This document shows positions 33,908 through 42,000 of a stretch of 64,000 bases of DNA, piece after piece. The notes under the pieces were generated by a model. It worked only from the letters and a program-made list of their open reading frames with translations. It was not told the DNA's origin and made no database searches. Source of the DNA: CAYSCS01 sp964429695 (lineage in GTDB: Bacteria > Acidobacteriota > Aminicenantia > Aminicenantales > Aminicenantaceae). Made by a program: the position numbers and the translations under genes. How positions within the stretch are numbered: position 1 is the first letter of the stretch; each line of letters opens with the position of its first letter. Where the stretch lies: contig CAYSCS010000073.1 of the NCBI GenBank assembly GCA_964429695.1, positions 84,679 to 148,678 on the forward strand, given 5' to 3'.

Positions 33908-36043
33908 TCATTTGACCTTCCTCTCCCATTCTTTGAGCTTTCTTTCTGCCTCTTTCCTTCTGCCGTTTTTCTGGTCCTTGCTCTTTTCAATATAGATTTT
34001 TACAAAATTAATCGCTTGCTTAAGGTTTCCCGCTTTTTCAAGTAAGAGGGAATAATCATAGTAGAGTTCAGGCTCAGGGTTGTGTTTGAGAGCGGGACTT
34101 AGAGTTTCAAGGGCAAGACTTACATTCCCCATTTCTTCATAAAGAGCGCAAAGCTCCTTGAGTATTCTCAGGTCATGAGGATATTCATCTTTCAGTTCTT
34201 GATAGATTTTTATGGCTTCATCATATCTTTTGAGTGCGGCAAGGGTGAAGGCGCGCCTCATCTTAAGTACTTTGTTCTCTGGCTCAATCTCTGAGGCCTT
34301 TTCATAGAAGCTTAAGGCTTGATTAAAGTCTCCTTTTTTGGCTGAGATTGATCCCGCAAGGAAAAGAGCATCAAAATACCCTGGCTCTAATTTCAGGGTC
34401 TCAAGACACGCTTCCCTTGCCTCTTCCAATCTTCCCGCTCTAAGGTAAAACCCAATCAATCTCGAGAGGATTAGCAGGGAACGAGAATGCCTCTTTTTCC
34501 CTTCTTCTAAGGTCTTGATGGCCTCCTCAATCCTTTCCATCTTCATGTAGAGAAATCCAAGGTTCACATAATTAGTCGGAGCTTCAGGATTTAATCTTAG
34601 GACTTCTCTGTAACATTTCTCAGCTTCTTCGTACTCTCCCCTTGTCTCATGGAGATTACCTCGAAAATATAGGACATATTCGTCAATTTTATCTTTGGGA
34701 TCAGGAAGGATTCTTTCTCCTTTTCTCTCTAATCTCTCCCCAGCCAGATAGCCAAGAGACCTTAATTTTCTTTCTTCTTCTTCAGTGAGGATTTTCTTTC
34801 TGTGCGAGAGACTTGAGCCGTAATATCTTATCGTTTCAGTAAGCTTTTCTTTTAATTTCTGGACTATTCGCTTCTGCTTGGGGAACAGATTTTCTTCTTC
34901 TTGAGGGTCTTTTCTCAAGTTATAGAGCTCTGGTTTTGGAGCTTCGATCAATTTCCATTCGCCCTCTAGAAGGCCAACGAGTTCGGACCAGCCGTAATTT
35001 TCTCGGGGAAAATAAGTTTCAAAATAGACTGGAAGGTCTTCCCTTTTCTTTCCTTCAATGAGAGGGATGAGGCTTTGACCCTGGCATTCTTTTCTTTTCT
35101 CTAGGTCGAGAAGGTCAAGAATGGTGGGCATGATGTCTATCAGCCTTACTCTTTGAGTTAGCACAAGACCCTGAGGAAGGTAATTTTTGCAGACAATTAT
35201 GAGGGGGACCTTGATTGTGTTTTCATAGACAAAGAGACCGTGGTCAAGCTCTCTTTTTTCTCCCAGTGCTTCTCCATGGTCTCCTGCAAGGACCAAGAGA
35301 GTCTTTTCCAAAATCCCCTTTTCTCTCAAACTTTCTACAGTTTTCCCCAGGTAAAAGTCCATGTAAGCAATTTCCCCGTCGTAAGGCTTTCCCTTGAATT
35401 CTTCCTTGAAGGGGGAAGGAGGGTCATAGGGAAGATGAGGGTCGAAAAAATGAATCCAGCATAAAAACTTCTTCTGATAATTTCCTTCAAGCCATCTCAA
35501 GAAAGAGGCATAAGTGTCCTCTGCCCTTCTTTCAGAGCGAAAATTCTTGAGGGCTTCTTCTGCGTCGAATCTGTCATCATAATGGTTAAACCCCTGGCTT
35601 AACCCGAATCTTGAATCCACTGTGAAAGAACTGACGAAGGCAGCAGTCTCGAACCCTTTTTCCCTGAGCACTTCTGCAAGAGTTATGTTTTCTTCATCCA
35701 GTATGTAAAATCCGTTATTGTGGACATTGTGGTAGAGTGGATAAGTTCCAGTTAGGAGCGAACAGTGAGAGGGTAGGGTGAGGGGAACGCTTGAGTAGGC
35801 ATTCTGGAAAAGGATTCCACTCGACGCCAGGGCATCAAGATTTGGGGTTTTCGCCCTTTGGTATCCATAACAACCCAGGCGGTCAGCTCGTGTGGTATCT
35901 AGGGTAATGAGGAGGACGTTGAGCTCGGCATTTCTTCTAACCCTGTTTTCTTGAGGAAGATAGAAGGGGATGAGAAAAATAAAAATGAAGGAGAGGTGAA
36001 GTGTGGCTCGCTTTAGATGGATGGAGATAGATTTTCGTTTCAT
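33908..36043 (-). CDS. Membrane-anchored sulfatase-like hydrolase / TPR fusion (3)
   Basis: 711 residues, third paralogue of this type in the window. It has a signal/anchor (LSFIFIFLIPFYLP), then ITLDTTRADRLGCYGY, Thr89 in PLTLPSHCSLLTGTYP, WIHFFDPHLPYDPP and AGDHGEALGEKRELDHGLF. Again Thr replaces the formylglycine precursor and His the arginine of the sulfatase signature. About six TPRs follow from ~430 (for example PTNYVNLGFLYMKMERIEEAI). Compared with copies 1 and 2 the linker between the two halves is the most variable region. It is transcribed towards the receptor 2 control region, so receptor and enzyme may serve one nutrient, but they do not share a promoter. Confidence 0.85.
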   Translation of the reverse strand: MKRKSISIHLKRATLHLSFIFIFLIPFYLPQENRVRRNAELNVLLITLDTTRADRLGCYGYQRAKTPNLDALASSGILFQNAYSSVPLTLPSHCSLLTGTYPLYHNVHNNGFYILDEENITLAEVLREKGFETAAFVSSFTVDSRFGLSQGFNHYDDRFDAEEALKNFRSERRAEDTYASFLRWLEGNYQKKFLCWIHFFDPHLPYDPPSPFKEEFKGKPYDGEIAYMDFYLGKTVESLREKGILEKTLLVLAGDHGEALGEKRELDHGLFVYENTIKVPLIIVCKNYLPQGLVLTQRVRLIDIMPTILDLLDLEKRKECQGQSLIPLIEGKKREDLPVYFETYFPRENYGWSELVGLLEGEWKLIEAPKPELYNLRKDPQEEENLFPKQKRIVQKLKEKLTETIRYYGSSLSHRKKILTEEEERKLRSLGYLAGERLERKGERILPDPKDKIDEYVLYFRGNLHETRGEYEEAEKCYREVLRLNPEAPTNYVNLGFLYMKMERIEEAIKTLEEGKKRHSRSLLILSRLIGFYLRAGRLEEAREACLETLKLEPGYFDALFLAGSISAKKGDFNQALSFYEKASEIEPENKVLKMRRAFTLAALKRYDEAIKIYQELKDEYPHDLRILKELCALYEEMGNVSLALETLSPALKHNPEPELYYDYSLLLEKAGNLKQAINFVKIYIEKSKDQKNGRRKEAERKLKEWERKVK

Positions 36044-36400
36044 CTTTTTAAATTCTAAATTCTTTTTTTCTTTTCCGCAATGTCAGAAAGGCGAGCGTTC
36101 CCTTTTTGCCTTTTCAAAGTGTGGATTGTCAAGCTTGAGTTAAAACTTTTTCTTCTATTTCTGCATATCTTGAGCTTTAAAATTTCACCTTATTGTTGAT
36201 GGAAGAGAGAGGTTTAAGTAAGATAATTTTGTACTGCGAACCAGGTTGTGGGATTTGAAAAGGGTTTATTTAAAGTTTAAATTCTGATTAAGAGCTTGAA
36301 AAAACCTTTTCTTCTATTAGGGAGGAGGGAGAAAGAAAGCTCTGAAGAAGGAGTTTTTTAATCATTTGAAAAATAAGAATTTCTTAGAGAGGAGGGAATG
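36044..36400. other. Divergent intergenic region, no gene
   Basis: It separates the sulfatase-like gene from the S9 peptidase. A TTGACA lies on the minus strand near 36130 but no good -10 follows. On the plus strand TTGATG-N17-TAAGAT near 36198-36226 is a weak promoter candidate. The AGGAGG at 36390-36395 belongs to the peptidase. Confidence 0.4.
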
Positions 36401-38419
36401 ATGGAAAGAAAAATTCAAGCAATATCAGGAATCATTCTTGTCCTGGCCCTCTGTTTAGCCCTACAGCCATCTTTTTTTGCTCAAGAAAAGAGGACGATGA
36501 ACTTCGTAGATGTAATCAACCTCAAGCGTGTATCTGAGCTCAGGCTTTCTCCTGATGGAAAACAGCTAATCTTCAACATCACTCAAGCAGATTGGGAAAA
36601 GAACAAATGGATTTCTCATATCTGGAGAATGAATGTGGATGGGAGTGAGCTTACCCAGATGACAAACGGAGAAGAAGGAGAAGGAAGCGGAGTCTGGTCT
36701 CCTGATGGAAAATACATTGGATTTGTGGCCAAGCGTAATGCGGAATCTCAGATTTATCTCTTAAACACCAAAGGCGGAGAGGCCATAGAGTTGACAAAAC
36801 ATAAAGGAGGAGTGGTCACTTTTTCTTGGTCGCCAGATTCCCAAAAAATATATTTCATTGCTTCTGAACCAAAGAGTGAGGAAGAAGAGAAAAGAGAGAA
36901 GAATAAAGACGACGCCTACAGCTTCGAGAAGAACTACAAGCATCAACATCTCTGGGTAATGGAGATAGATACAAGGGAGGAAAAGCGCCTGACAGAAGGA
37001 GAATTTACAGTAAAATATTTTTCTCTTTCCCGGGATGGGACAAAAATTCTCTATCTTGCCTCCCCTACCCCTCTCTTTGATGACCTCCTCGAGGCTGAGC
37101 TGTGGCTTATAGATTTTAAGGATGGTTCGAAACGCCGTCTTACAGAAAACAAAATCTGGGAACAAAATGCTGAAATTTCACCTGACAACAAGTTAATTCT
37201 TTTTCTTGCCGAGGCTAATGAAAGGCTTGAAGAATACTACCAGAGTAATATTTTTTTGCTTCCTGCTGAGGGTGGCGCACCAAGAGCAACCCTTCCAGAT
37301 TTTAAATATGAAATAAGTGAGGCAACCTGGTCAGTAGATGGAAACTCTATCTACTTTGTCGCCAACATGGGGGTCCATAGCGAAATCTTTGCCCTTGACC
37401 TTAAGGAAATGAAGGTGAGAGGACTGAGCGAAGGAAATCATGCCATCTCTGATTTTCATTATTTACCAGACATTGATACTGCCGCTTACTTCGAAAATAC
37501 TCCCTTTTCTCCGGCTATCCTCTGGATTTCAGGGATGAGGGATTTTTCTCCGCGGATGGTCTGTGACCTATATCCCGAGCTGAAAGAATTTAAGTTGGCT
37601 GAGTATGAAGTTGTAAGCTGGAAAGGTAGAGATGGGGAAAAGGTGGAAGGTATTTTGATCTATCCAGTATGTTATGAAAAAGGGAAGAAATATCCCTTGC
37701 TGGTTCATACCCATGGAGGTCCTGCTGCTTCAGATAAGCTTACCTTCGATGGATACGCCCATGCTCGAGCAGGGAGAGGTTACGCCATCCTCAAGCCAAA
37801 TTATAGGGGAAGCACTGGATATGGGAATGATTTTCTGCGCGACATGGTGGGGCACTACTTCCACAACGCTGATGACGATGTTCTTTGTGGGGTTGATTAT
37901 CTTGTGGAAAAGCAAATTGCAGACCCTGAGAAGCTAGGCACTCTTGGCTGGAGTGCAGGCGGACATATGACAAACTGGCTCATCACCCAGACCGACCGGT
38001 TTAAGGCTGCTTCTTCGGGGGCAGGTGCCTCTAACTGGATTTCAATGTATGCTCAAAGCGATGTTAGAATCTACCGAACACCTTGGTTTAAGGGAGACCC
38101 CTGGGATGAGGATTCTCCACTTTCAAATTACAGAGAAAATTCGCCCATTTTTCATATCTATAAGGCTAAAACTCCGACTCTCCTCCTTTTCGGAGAAGAG
38201 GACCGGAGAGTACCCTTGCCCCAGGGGATTGAGATTTATCGTGCACTTAAGGCAAGGAATGTTCCCACAGAGCTAATCATCTTCCCGCGTGAAGGACATG
38301 GCCTCAATGAAATCCGTCATGCTCTTTATAAGATGAATAAAGAGTTCGCCTGGTTCGAAAAATACCTCATGGGGAGGGAATTTAAATTTGACGAGCTTCC
38401 AGAGAAAAAAGAGCAGTGA
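36401..38419 (+). CDS. Exported S9-family (prolyl-oligopeptidase-like) serine peptidase
   Basis: 672 residues with a signal peptide (GIILVLALCLALQPSFFA). Residues ~30-400 form a WD40/TolB-like propeller with repeated SPDGK motifs (LRLSPDGKQLIFNI; GVWSPDGKYIGFVA; SWSPDSQKIYFIA). The C-terminal alpha/beta-hydrolase has the nucleophile Ser518 in LGWSAGGHMT, the acid in LLLFGEEDRRVPLPQG and the histidine in PREGHGLNE. The oxyanion block HTHGGPAA is present. It should release short peptides from the N-terminus of oligopeptides in the periplasm. Of two adjacent ATGs the second (36401) fits the AGGAGG spacing better. A terminator follows. Confidence 0.9.
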   Translation: MERKIQAISGIILVLALCLALQPSFFAQEKRTMNFVDVINLKRVSELRLSPDGKQLIFNITQADWEKNKWISHIWRMNVDGSELTQMTNGEEGEGSGVWSPDGKYIGFVAKRNAESQIYLLNTKGGEAIELTKHKGGVVTFSWSPDSQKIYFIASEPKSEEEEKREKNKDDAYSFEKNYKHQHLWVMEIDTREEKRLTEGEFTVKYFSLSRDGTKILYLASPTPLFDDLLEAELWLIDFKDGSKRRLTENKIWEQNAEISPDNKLILFLAEANERLEEYYQSNIFLLPAEGGAPRATLPDFKYEISEATWSVDGNSIYFVANMGVHSEIFALDLKEMKVRGLSEGNHAISDFHYLPDIDTAAYFENTPFSPAILWISGMRDFSPRMVCDLYPELKEFKLAEYEVVSWKGRDGEKVEGILIYPVCYEKGKKYPLLVHTHGGPAASDKLTFDGYAHARAGRGYAILKPNYRGSTGYGNDFLRDMVGHYFHNADDDVLCGVDYLVEKQIADPEKLGTLGWSAGGHMTNWLITQTDRFKAASSGAGASNWISMYAQSDVRIYRTPWFKGDPWDEDSPLSNYRENSPIFHIYKAKTPTLLLFGEEDRRVPLPQGIEIYRALKARNVPTELIIFPREGHGLNEIRHALYKMNKEFAWFEKYLMGREFKFDELPEKKEQ

Positions 38420-38489
38420 AGGAAGGAGGAGACCTCAAGAAAGATTTGCTTTGGGTACTTAAAGCTTTCTAATTCAAGGATGAAATTGA

Positions 38490-38545
38490 GGAGCCTGAGG
38501 CTAAAGCCTTGGCTCCCCGAGCCCCTATGCGTAAAAGCATTTTTT
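38490..38545 (+). terminator. Likely terminator after the S9 peptidase
   Basis: GGAGCC-TGAGGCT (38490-38502) pairs with AGCCTT-GGCTCC (38505-38516) with one bulge. A smaller hairpin TGC/GCA and a run of six T follow around 38540. Confidence 0.5.
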
Positions 38546-39074
38546 AAGACGAAAGAGAGTGACTAATTTTCTCAAGAAATATCTTAAATTTGAGAAAAGA
38601 TGAGATTTCATGTTCCTGAATATTAAAAAATGAGTTCTTAATTTCCTCTACTCTCTAGGTTAAGATACTTTACCTTGACTTGCCATTCCTTCTTCGCTAA
38701 ATGAGAAGAACAGGGAAAAAAGTTCTTTCTGAGGAAGGAGTGAAAACTTAGTTTCCCGAGCATGAAGGGAGGAAAGAAACTTTTGAGCGAACAAAAGATT
38801 TTGGGGATTTCCTCAAGCTCTGACAAATATTGTTAATTTTTTTAGAAATATTTACAAATTTTGTTTATTTTCGCTCTTACTTTTAATTCTTTCTTTGCAA
38901 TTAAAACAAAAAGAATGAGTTAATTCTGGCACATAAATTGCTAATTTCAAGAAATGAGCCGGGAAGATTAAGGAGGAACAGACTTCGATTTAAGAGAAAT
39001 TGCCAAGGAAGACTAAGCAGAAGAGGATGAATATTCAATCCCTCAAGAGCGATGGTTTAATCAGGGAGGATAGA
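38546..39074. other. Gene-poor stretch holding a sigma-54 promoter
   Basis: No gene is supported in the first 380 bases. It contains the -24/-12 element at 38927-38943 and, about 110 bp upstream of it, a short inverted repeat ACAA-ATA-TTGT at 38823-38833. Downstream of the promoter an AAGGAGG lies near 38970 with no start codon at a useful distance. Confidence 0.45.
38927..38943 (+). promoter_or_regulatory. Third sigma-54 (-24/-12) promoter
   Basis: TGGCACATAAATTGCTA matches the consensus TGGCAC-N5-TTGCW perfectly, with GG and GC 10 bases apart. The start would be near 38953. The CCAAAA/TTTTGG boxes of the receptor promoters are not present here, so another activator would be needed. Confidence 0.65.
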
Positions 39075-39245
39075 ATGAAGAAAGAATACTTCTGGGGTAA
39101 GAAGCTTGTCAAGAAGTTGAATGGGTCGATAGATTTGCTAGAGGAAAGGGAAGACATAAATTCTCCAACAAAAATGATCCATTTTAAGCAAGTTTCTGAA
39201 CGGATTCCCTGCCAAAGGATTAAGAGTGATGACCCATCAGTCTAA
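39075..39245 (+). CDS. Possible small protein downstream of the sigma-54 promoter
   Basis: 56 codons from ATG 39075, which has GGGAGGA five bases upstream. The product is basic (KKEYFWGKKLVKKLNG), has one cysteine near the C-terminus and no membrane segment. The same frame is open back to 39000. No family is recognised. Its support is only the ribosome-binding site and its place 120 bp behind a perfect sigma-54 element, so the transcript could equally be a small RNA or a leader of the PilZ gene. Confidence 0.3.
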   Translation: MKKEYFWGKKLVKKLNGSIDLLEEREDINSPTKMIHFKQVSERIPCQRIKSDDPSV

Positions 39246-39511
39246 TCAGCGGATTAAAGAGCAAAAAAGTATTCTTCCGATTTAGAAAATTATCTTGAAG
39301 AAAGGAGGCTTGAATTATTAGAAAGAGGAATAATATTTAAACGCCGGGGTTAAAAGATTTACGATTAATCCTTGCTTTAAAAAGAGCTTTCATTTGACTT
39401 TCTCATAGTAAAAAGAGAGTCATGGAGAGGAGAGCGCCCAAACCTGAGGGGAAAAAATACATTTTCTCATTTATCACCTTAGAGACTGGATAAAAAAAGA
39501 GGAAGAGCTCT

Positions 39512-39880
39512 ATGTTTAGAGAAAGAAGAAAAGAAATAAGAATCAAGGGAGAGACTAAGATCTCGTTTCGGGTTATTGGGGATGATGTGGATTCCAGTGC
39601 TTCGAAGATATTTTTTGCTTTCACAAGGGATATTTCTGTGGGAGGCACAAGAATGATAACTGATATCTTTCTCCCCCTAGAAACAATACTTGAAATCGAA
39701 CTTCCTTTGTTGAGATTAAGAAAGATAATAAGAGTTAAGGGAAAAGTGAAGTGGAGAAGGAATCTTGGCATCGAAGATATTTTTGAGATGGGATTAGAGT
39801 TTGTGAATACTCAGCCAGAAAGCACACTGGCTCTTATGGAATATGTTTATGGAAGTAACCCTAAGGGCTCTTATTTCTAA
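39512..39880 (+). CDS. Single-domain PilZ protein (c-di-GMP receptor)
   Basis: 122 residues. The N-terminal RxxxR motif is present as RERRKEIR, and the D/N-x-S-x-x-G motif as RDISVGGTRM near residue 50; together they bind cyclic di-GMP. The remainder is the PilZ beta-barrel with VKGKVKWRRN and DIFEMGLEFVN. GAGGAAGAG precedes the start. Stand-alone PilZ proteins pass on the c-di-GMP signal to motility, secretion or polysaccharide machinery by protein contacts; no partner is encoded next to it. It lies ~560 bp after the sigma-54 element at 38927 and could be read from it. Confidence 0.85.
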   Translation: MFRERRKEIRIKGETKISFRVIGDDVDSSASKIFFAFTRDISVGGTRMITDIFLPLETILEIELPLLRLRKIIRVKGKVKWRRNLGIEDIFEMGLEFVNTQPESTLALMEYVYGSNPKGSYF

Positions 39881-39906
39881 TTTTTTGGGAATTTAATCTT
39901 TTTTGG

Positions 39907-40416
39907 TTATTTCTTGTTAAGGCTTTTTTTTAGTTCTTCAATTTGCCTTCTTGTTTCCTCGAGTTTTTCGTAAGTTTCGACTATTTCTCTCTGGATTTCG
40001 TCCCTTAAAGTCCAGTCTAAGAAGGTGTAGAATTTTTGTTGAAGGGCGTTTATCTTTGTTTCCAAAAGCTCAGCATATTCTATTTCTTTTTCCAGTCTGG
40101 TTTCGAGGGAAGATTTATTCCCGGTTCTATCTATTTCCCCTATCGGACCAGAAGGGGAGAAGAGGTTTCTTCTTGAAGGCTGAGCTTGGGGAATTCGAAT
40201 AGAGTCTTTATCTTCTGGAATGAAGGAAAGGGGGATGAGGATTGCAGCCCTTTTTTTGACAAGATTAAGGTCTTCATTTGTCACCACTATTCCCTTTTTC
40301 CCTCCAAGGCTTTCTCTTCTTTGTTTTTCTTTTTGAGCAAGCTCAACCAGGCTTTGAGAATGAAGAAATGTTAGGGAAAGGAAGATAGAAAGAAATACTT
40401 TAATTAATTTTTTCAT
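39907..40416 (-). CDS. Small exported coiled-coil protein
   Basis: 169 residues. A signal peptide (VFLSIFLSLTFLHSQS) is followed by ELAQKEKQRRESLGGKKGIVVTNEDL. Proteins starting this way are frequent in Acidobacteria-like genomes and are annotated as hypothetical. The middle is Ser/Pro-rich (QAQPSRRNLFSPSGPIG), and the C-terminal third is a coiled coil (LETRLEKEIEYAELLETKI; VETYEKLEETRRQIEELKK). It probably acts in the periplasm as a structural or assembly factor. The gene is convergent with the PilZ gene, 26 bp apart. Confidence 0.68.
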   Translation of the reverse strand: MKKLIKVFLSIFLSLTFLHSQSLVELAQKEKQRRESLGGKKGIVVTNEDLNLVKKRAAILIPLSFIPEDKDSIRIPQAQPSRRNLFSPSGPIGEIDRTGNKSSLETRLEKEIEYAELLETKINALQQKFYTFLDWTLRDEIQREIVETYEKLEETRRQIEELKKSLNKK

Positions 40417-40692
40417 TTCTATTTTTTATTTTACTAGCCTAATTTTAATTTGAGATTTTTTTCAAGTCAACCATTCTAAGTTTTAGAAATTTCTCCTGAA
40501 AATATGACAGATTTATCTTGCCACTCTTAGCGATTTTGGCAGAGTGGAGGAGGGAATTTATCTTAAAAAATGTTTTATGCGGGCTTTTGAGTTTTTTAAG
40601 ATGTCTTAAAGGTTCATCCAAATCTAAATTTCCATTTTGTAAATGAAGAAAGTTAATGGATTTTGATCTGACTAGGGGGGAGTCCCTGTAAC

Positions 40693-41759
40693 TTAGATTT
40701 TGAGTTTTTTAGCAAAAATTTTCTTCTCTTTTATCATTATTTTCTGGATGGTACATACATAAGAAGGAATTTCCTTAAGAAGCGAACCGGCAAAGGAAGC
40801 ACTCAAAGGACACAAGGTGCAATCCTCAAGTTCAGGACACTCAAGACATTCAGGCCTTAAATTAAGGAAATTTTCCCTTAGAAGACTCTTGTAATGATGA
40901 GAAACTTTCTTCCACGAGCTTTTTATTTGCCTCGGAGAATTGAGATTTCCGAACCTGAACTTTTCGAGCATCGATTTATTCTTTCCGACTCTATAGTAAT
41001 CGGAGAAGAGGAAACAACCCCACACCTCTCCCGCAGCAGAGATGGCCATTCTATCCTTTGCCGCAGAACAGTAAAAAATGCCTTTTTTCTCTTTCTCTCT
41101 AAAATAAGCGAAAGGGATTTCTCCAGTATTGCGATAATGATTCGAGACAATTTTTCTAAGTTTGACCATTTGTTCTTCAAACTTTGTCAAAGACCTATCA
41201 TCCCAGAAATGGAGAAAAGAAAGGTTAAAGAGGATACTTTTAAGACCAAGTTGGAGAATGAATTCAAGGGATTCTGCAAGAAGTTCAACTGTCTCAGGAA
41301 TAAAGACACTATTAGTTTCTAGGTCAATTTCAGGGAAATCAATCAGAATTTGTTTTATTAGGGAGACGATTTTAATAAATGATTCTTTCCTTCTTTGGAT
41401 ATCTTGTGCTAGTCCATCAAAACTCAATTCGACCTGAAATTTATTCTTATTCAGAAACTGGAGTGCTTCTTTATCGAGCAGAATTCCATTTGTGGTCAGG
41501 GTATAGAGAGGCTTTCTTTTGGTTTTTTCCTTGATGGAGGCGAAAAAAAGAACTATATTCTTAACTAGTTCAAAGGAAAGAAGAGGTTCTCCCCCATAAA
41601 AATTCAAATAAAAATTTTTTTTGAGAAAGGGTAAAAAAAAACAAGAGCCTTTCTTGCTGTCTTAAAGTCGAGATAAATTTTCTCTCTTTTCTTATAGCAA
41701 TAAACACAATTAGAGTTACAATCTTCGCTAACAATAAGAGTCAAACTGGAAAATTTCAT
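40693..41759 (-). pseudogene. Radical SAM / SPASM protein, RiPP-maturase-like, interrupted by one frameshift
   Basis: Translation from ATG 41759 gives the radical SAM cluster motif C14-x3-C18-x2-C21 (EDCNSNCVYCY). After ~45 codons the frame ends. The rest of the protein continues in the next frame from LNFYGGEPLLSFELVKNIV, the normal second motif of the family. One missing base in a run of nine T (41633-41641) or eight A (41615-41622) joins the parts into a 355-residue protein. The C-terminal SPASM region has CSAAKDRMAISAAGEVWGC, FGNL, CLECPELEDCTLC and a last Cys. Enzymes like this modify small peptides. A 67-aa peptide gene lies directly upstream. The shift may be a sequencing error, a real mutation or slippage. 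Confidence 0.75.
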
Positions 41760-41790
41760 TTTTTGTTTTTGGGGCTAATCTTAAGGAAAA

Positions 41791-41809
41791 AGTGATTTAT
41801 TTAATCACT
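41791..41809 (-). terminator. Hairpin plus T-run between peptide gene and radical SAM gene (attenuator)
   Basis: On the minus strand AGTGATT, a 5-nt loop, AATCACT, then TTTT. It overlaps the end of the 67-aa gene and precedes the radical SAM gene. Such partial terminators are common in peptide-modification operons, where much peptide and little enzyme is needed. Confidence 0.55.
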
Positions 41810-42000
41810 ATTCTTCCTGCCGGGCAGGACCTTCCCTGACCTGGCTGGGGTTCTCCTTTAAAAGTTCGGGAAAGATAGCTTAGAGCTCCCTGGGCTCTCT
41901 TTTTAAGTTCTCCATCTGGCAGAGCTTTGACTGCTTCTTTAAGCTCCTCTAAGCATTTCTTGACATTGGGGGTGACTCGAATTACCTTGCTTCTGGCCAT
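41797..42000 (-). CDS. 67-residue peptide, candidate RiPP precursor
   Basis: AAAAGGAG seven bases upstream supports ATG 42000, and the start overlaps the stop of the regulator gene (19 bp), so the two are translationally coupled. Residues 1-46 are charged and helical (PNVKKCLEELKEAVKAL; KKRAQGALSYLSRTF), like a leader recognised by a maturase. The last ~20 residues (GEPQPGQGRSCPAGRIVIK) are Gly/Pro-rich and hold one Cys (C59), like a core. There is no signal peptide or Gly-Gly cleavage site. It lies 38 bp before a radical SAM/SPASM gene. I recognise no known precursor family, and a small regulatory protein remains possible. Confidence 0.6.
   Translation of the reverse strand: MARSKVIRVTPNVKKCLEELKEAVKALPDGELKKRAQGALSYLSRTFKGEPQPGQGRSCPAGRIVIK

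Noticed and set aside
38638..38826. 62-codon frame on the minus strand in the gene-poor region
   Set aside because: No ribosome-binding site, no recognisable features, and composition like the surrounding non-coding DNA.
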